16,917 nt of DNA from Candidatus Krumholzibacteriia bacterium. GTDB lineage: Bacteria > Krumholzibacteriota > Krumholzibacteriia > Krumholzibacteriales > Krumholzibacteriaceae. The DNA lies in contig JAQTVX010000013.1 of the NCBI GenBank assembly GCA_028706585.1, positions 1 through 16,917 on the forward strand, written 5' to 3'. The notes beneath the pieces are model-generated. The model made no database searches, was not told where the DNA came from, and saw nothing but the letters and a program-made list of their open reading frames with translations. Positions 15,103 to 16,917 of this stretch are shown one piece after another. Position 1 is the first letter of the stretch. Each line of letters begins with the position of its first letter. The position numbers and the translations under genes are program-made.

Positions 15103-16917
15103 ATGTCCGCCACGAATCGCAATCGCGCGGGTGTCCGCCGCCGCGAAGGCGCGAGTCCGACCTTCGTCGATTCCCTGCTTGTCTTCCTCGATCGCTGCGG
15201 TTATCCCAGGCCCGTCTCCGAGAAGGACATCACCGAGGAGCTGATCGTCTCGCGAATTGCGGATGGTCCAGTGCCGGCCGCATACTTGATCACGCTCGCC
15301 GAGCGGTGCGATTTCGAGGCTCATCCGCTCCTCGCCGAGGCCGCGCTCCGCACTGGAACGCGACGCGGCTCTGGGGGCGAAAACGGCGGACCGCCGCCTC
15401 GCGGCTCGCGCGCCGCGAAGCGGTCGGCGGCGGAGGAACTCGAGGAAGCCTTCTCGCGCGTGTTCAAATCGCTCGGCGAGGTGCGCGAGGGACAGCTCGA
15501 GATGGCCCGTGCCGTCCGGCGTGCCCTCGATGCCGGCGGCGTGGCGCTTCTCGAGGCGGGCACCGGCACCGGGAAGTCCCTGGCCTATCTCGTTCCGTCG
15601 GCGATCCACTGGCTCCGCACCGGGGAGCGGACAATCGTCTCGACGTATACGAAGAGCCTCCAGGACCAGCTCATCCGGAAAGAGATACCTCTTCTCCAGG
15701 AGGCCCTTGCCGTCGACGTGCGCGCGGAAAGGCTCCTCGGCCGGGAAAATTATCTCTGTACGAGGAACGTCATCATAGGCGCGTCGAAGCTAGCGGACGG
15801 CACGACCGCGCCGGCTCTCGCTCTCGCGCTCTTTCTCTCTTTGTCCGAGAGCCAAACGATCGATTCGATGGGCACCCTGCCGGGCGGAATGAGCGCGGCC
15901 TCTCTCGCCGCGCCGCCGCGCTGCCCGATGAACGCGTGCGGCTTCGCCGAACGCTGTCCGCTCGTCAGAGCGCGGAAACGAGCCCGGGAGGCTGGAATTC
16001 TCTTCGTGAACCATGCGCTTCTTCTCACCGATTACCGGCAGGGAGGTTCGGTGCTCGGTCCGTATGCAAGGGTCATATTCGATGAGGCGCACCAGCTGGA
16101 GCGGTGCATTATCGAGAACCTCTCGATCAAAGCCTCGCGCGAGGACGTCTCGCGTGCGATCGAGCCCTTAAGACTGTCCGGCAGGGAGGATGATGCGTGG
16201 AAGCTTCTGTCGAACGAGCTCGGGCGATCTCCGCTTTCCGGCGGCTGGAAGGGTCTCAGGAAGAGGCTCGCACGTGAGGCGAAAGAGCTCGACAATGCAT
16301 ACCGGGCTCTGTTCCGCGACGTTGCCGAATCGCTCAACCCCGGCGGGTCCCTCAGGTCGGTGAGGAGCCGCTATATCGACGGAGGCGCGACCTTTGCGGA
16401 TACGGCCAGGGCTTTCAAGGATAATTCATTTAATATCAATGCGTTTGCAGAGGTGCTTAAGCCTATAAGCGAAGTCAGGCTGTCGGATGCTCTCTCGGCG
16501 TTTCAGCAGGAGATTTCGTGCGCGGGAGAGGAACTCGGGGCCCTGGCGGAGAGCCTGCGATATTTGTCGGCTGGACAGGACGAGGAATCCGTGTTCTGGG
16601 TCGATTGGGATCGCGACGGTTCGTTGAGGGAGATATGCGGTTCCCCCTTGGGTGTCGATCGAGCGTTCGCCGACTATCTCGAGGGATTTCTGGGCACGGC
16701 CGTCTTCACGTCGGCGACGCTCTCCCAGAACGGGAGTTTTGCCTTTATCAAGGATCGGCTCGGCCTGCGGCTCATGCCGGCCAAGCCGATTGAGCTCATC
16801 ATTCCGTCGCCGTTCCCATTCGATGCGAACTGTCTCGTTCTCGTCGCGTCCGATCTCGGGGACCCGAACGGCGACGGATTCGCCGAGCCGGTGAGCGAAA
16901 TCGTCTCCGGCCTCGCC
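15103..16917 (+). CDS. dinG: DinG/XPD-family iron-sulfur DNA helicase (3' end outside window)
   Basis: The first 605 codons of a superfamily 2 helicase; the frame is still open at the window edge. Walker A is EAGTGTGKS near residues 149-157, and the DEAH box is at 327-330 (FDEAHQLE). Motif IV-V territory includes FTSATLS near 535. Four cysteines that would hold a 4Fe-4S cluster are at 219 (NYLC), 274, 279 and 285; the last three are spaced C-x4-C-x5-C, as in E. coli DinG. DinG unwinds DNA 5' to 3', including R-loops and other blocked structures. About 120 residues precede the helicase core, with a Gly/Arg-rich stretch at about 86-108; I do not recognise this part. ATG at 15103 lies eight bases after thiC's stop, with a purine-rich ribosome site at 15087-15096, so the two genes form an operon. 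Confidence 0.88.
   Translation, partial: MSATNRNRAGVRRREGASPTFVDSLLVFLDRCGYPRPVSEKDITEELIVSRIADGPVPAAYLITLAERCDFEAHPLLAEAALRTGTRRGSGGENGGPPPRGSRAAKRSAAEELEEAFSRVFKSLGEVREGQLEMARAVRRALDAGGVALLEAGTGTGKSLAYLVPSAIHWLRTGERTIVSTYTKSLQDQLIRKEIPLLQEALAVDVRAERLLGRENYLCTRNVIIGASKLADGTTAPALALALFLSLSESQTIDSMGTLPGGMSAASLAAPPRCPMNACGFAERCPLVRARKRAREAGILFVNHALLLTDYRQGGSVLGPYARVIFDEAHQLERCIIENLSIKASREDVSRAIEPLRLSGREDDAWKLLSNELGRSPLSGGWKGLRKRLAREAKELDNAYRALFRDVAESLNPGGSLRSVRSRYIDGGATFADTARAFKDNSFNINAFAEVLKPISEVRLSDALSAFQQEISCAGEELGALAESLRYLSAGQDEESVFWVDWDRDGSLREICGSPLGVDRAFADYLEGFLGTAVFTSATLSQNGSFAFIKDRLGLRLMPAKPIELIIPSPFPFDANCLVLVASDLGDPNGDGFAEPVSEIVSGLA

Noticed and set aside
14817..16085. A 422-codon + strand frame covering the thiC end and the helicase start
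   Set aside because: It is a frame-shifted shadow: the helicase frame from 15103 carries Walker A, four cysteines and DEAH, while this frame is Arg/Gly/Pro-rich without motifs.

Overview
The window is a tightly packed, GC-rich stretch with every recognisable gene on the + strand. It comes from a Gram-negative (diderm) bacterium: there are five predicted outer-membrane proteins, an Omp85-family assembly factor, and signal peptides on most products. A gingipain-like C25 protease with a FlgD-like C-terminal domain beside a PorV-family barrel is typical of the Fibrobacteres-Chlorobi-Bacteroidetes (FCB) superphylum. The high GC and the divergence of the proteins fit one of its candidate phyla (Krumholzibacteria-, Eisenbacteria-, Latescibacteria- or Zixibacteria-like) better than a classical Bacteroidetes. 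The phylum is inference, not shown.

Region 1 (1-639) holds the possible tail of an upstream gene, a 55-residue Trm112-type zinc-ribbon protein and a small His/Asp-rich membrane protein whose stop overlaps the start of the next gene.

Region 2 (636-13699) is the centre of interest: seven consecutive genes for exported proteins. In order they are a PorU-like C25 cysteine protease/sortase, a PorV-like FadL-type barrel, two tandem DUF5683-like paralogues, a six-bladed NHL-type propeller, a 1135-residue predicted giant outer-membrane barrel with GDY repeats, and a TamA/BamA-like Omp85 protein. Several neighbours overlap (ATGA overlaps at 636-639 and 8647-8650, and a 35-base overlap at 12020-12054), so the block probably behaves as one or two operons. 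The simplest reading is a divergent type IX secretion (T9SS)-like surface-attachment module. PorU would cleave and attach cargo, PorV would carry cargo, and the large barrel is a candidate translocon or accessory barrel. The Omp85 protein would insert the barrels. No PorK/L/M/N motor gene is visible here.

Region 3 (13700-16917) starts with a clear sigma70-type promoter (TTGACG, 18 bases, TATAAT) with a very short leader. It is followed by a short-form thiC with no room for the usual TPP riboswitch. Eight bases further on lies a DinG/XPD-type iron-sulfur helicase that runs off the window end.

No tRNA, rRNA, CRISPR array, insertion sequence or convincing terminator was seen. No gap between genes exceeds 150 bases.
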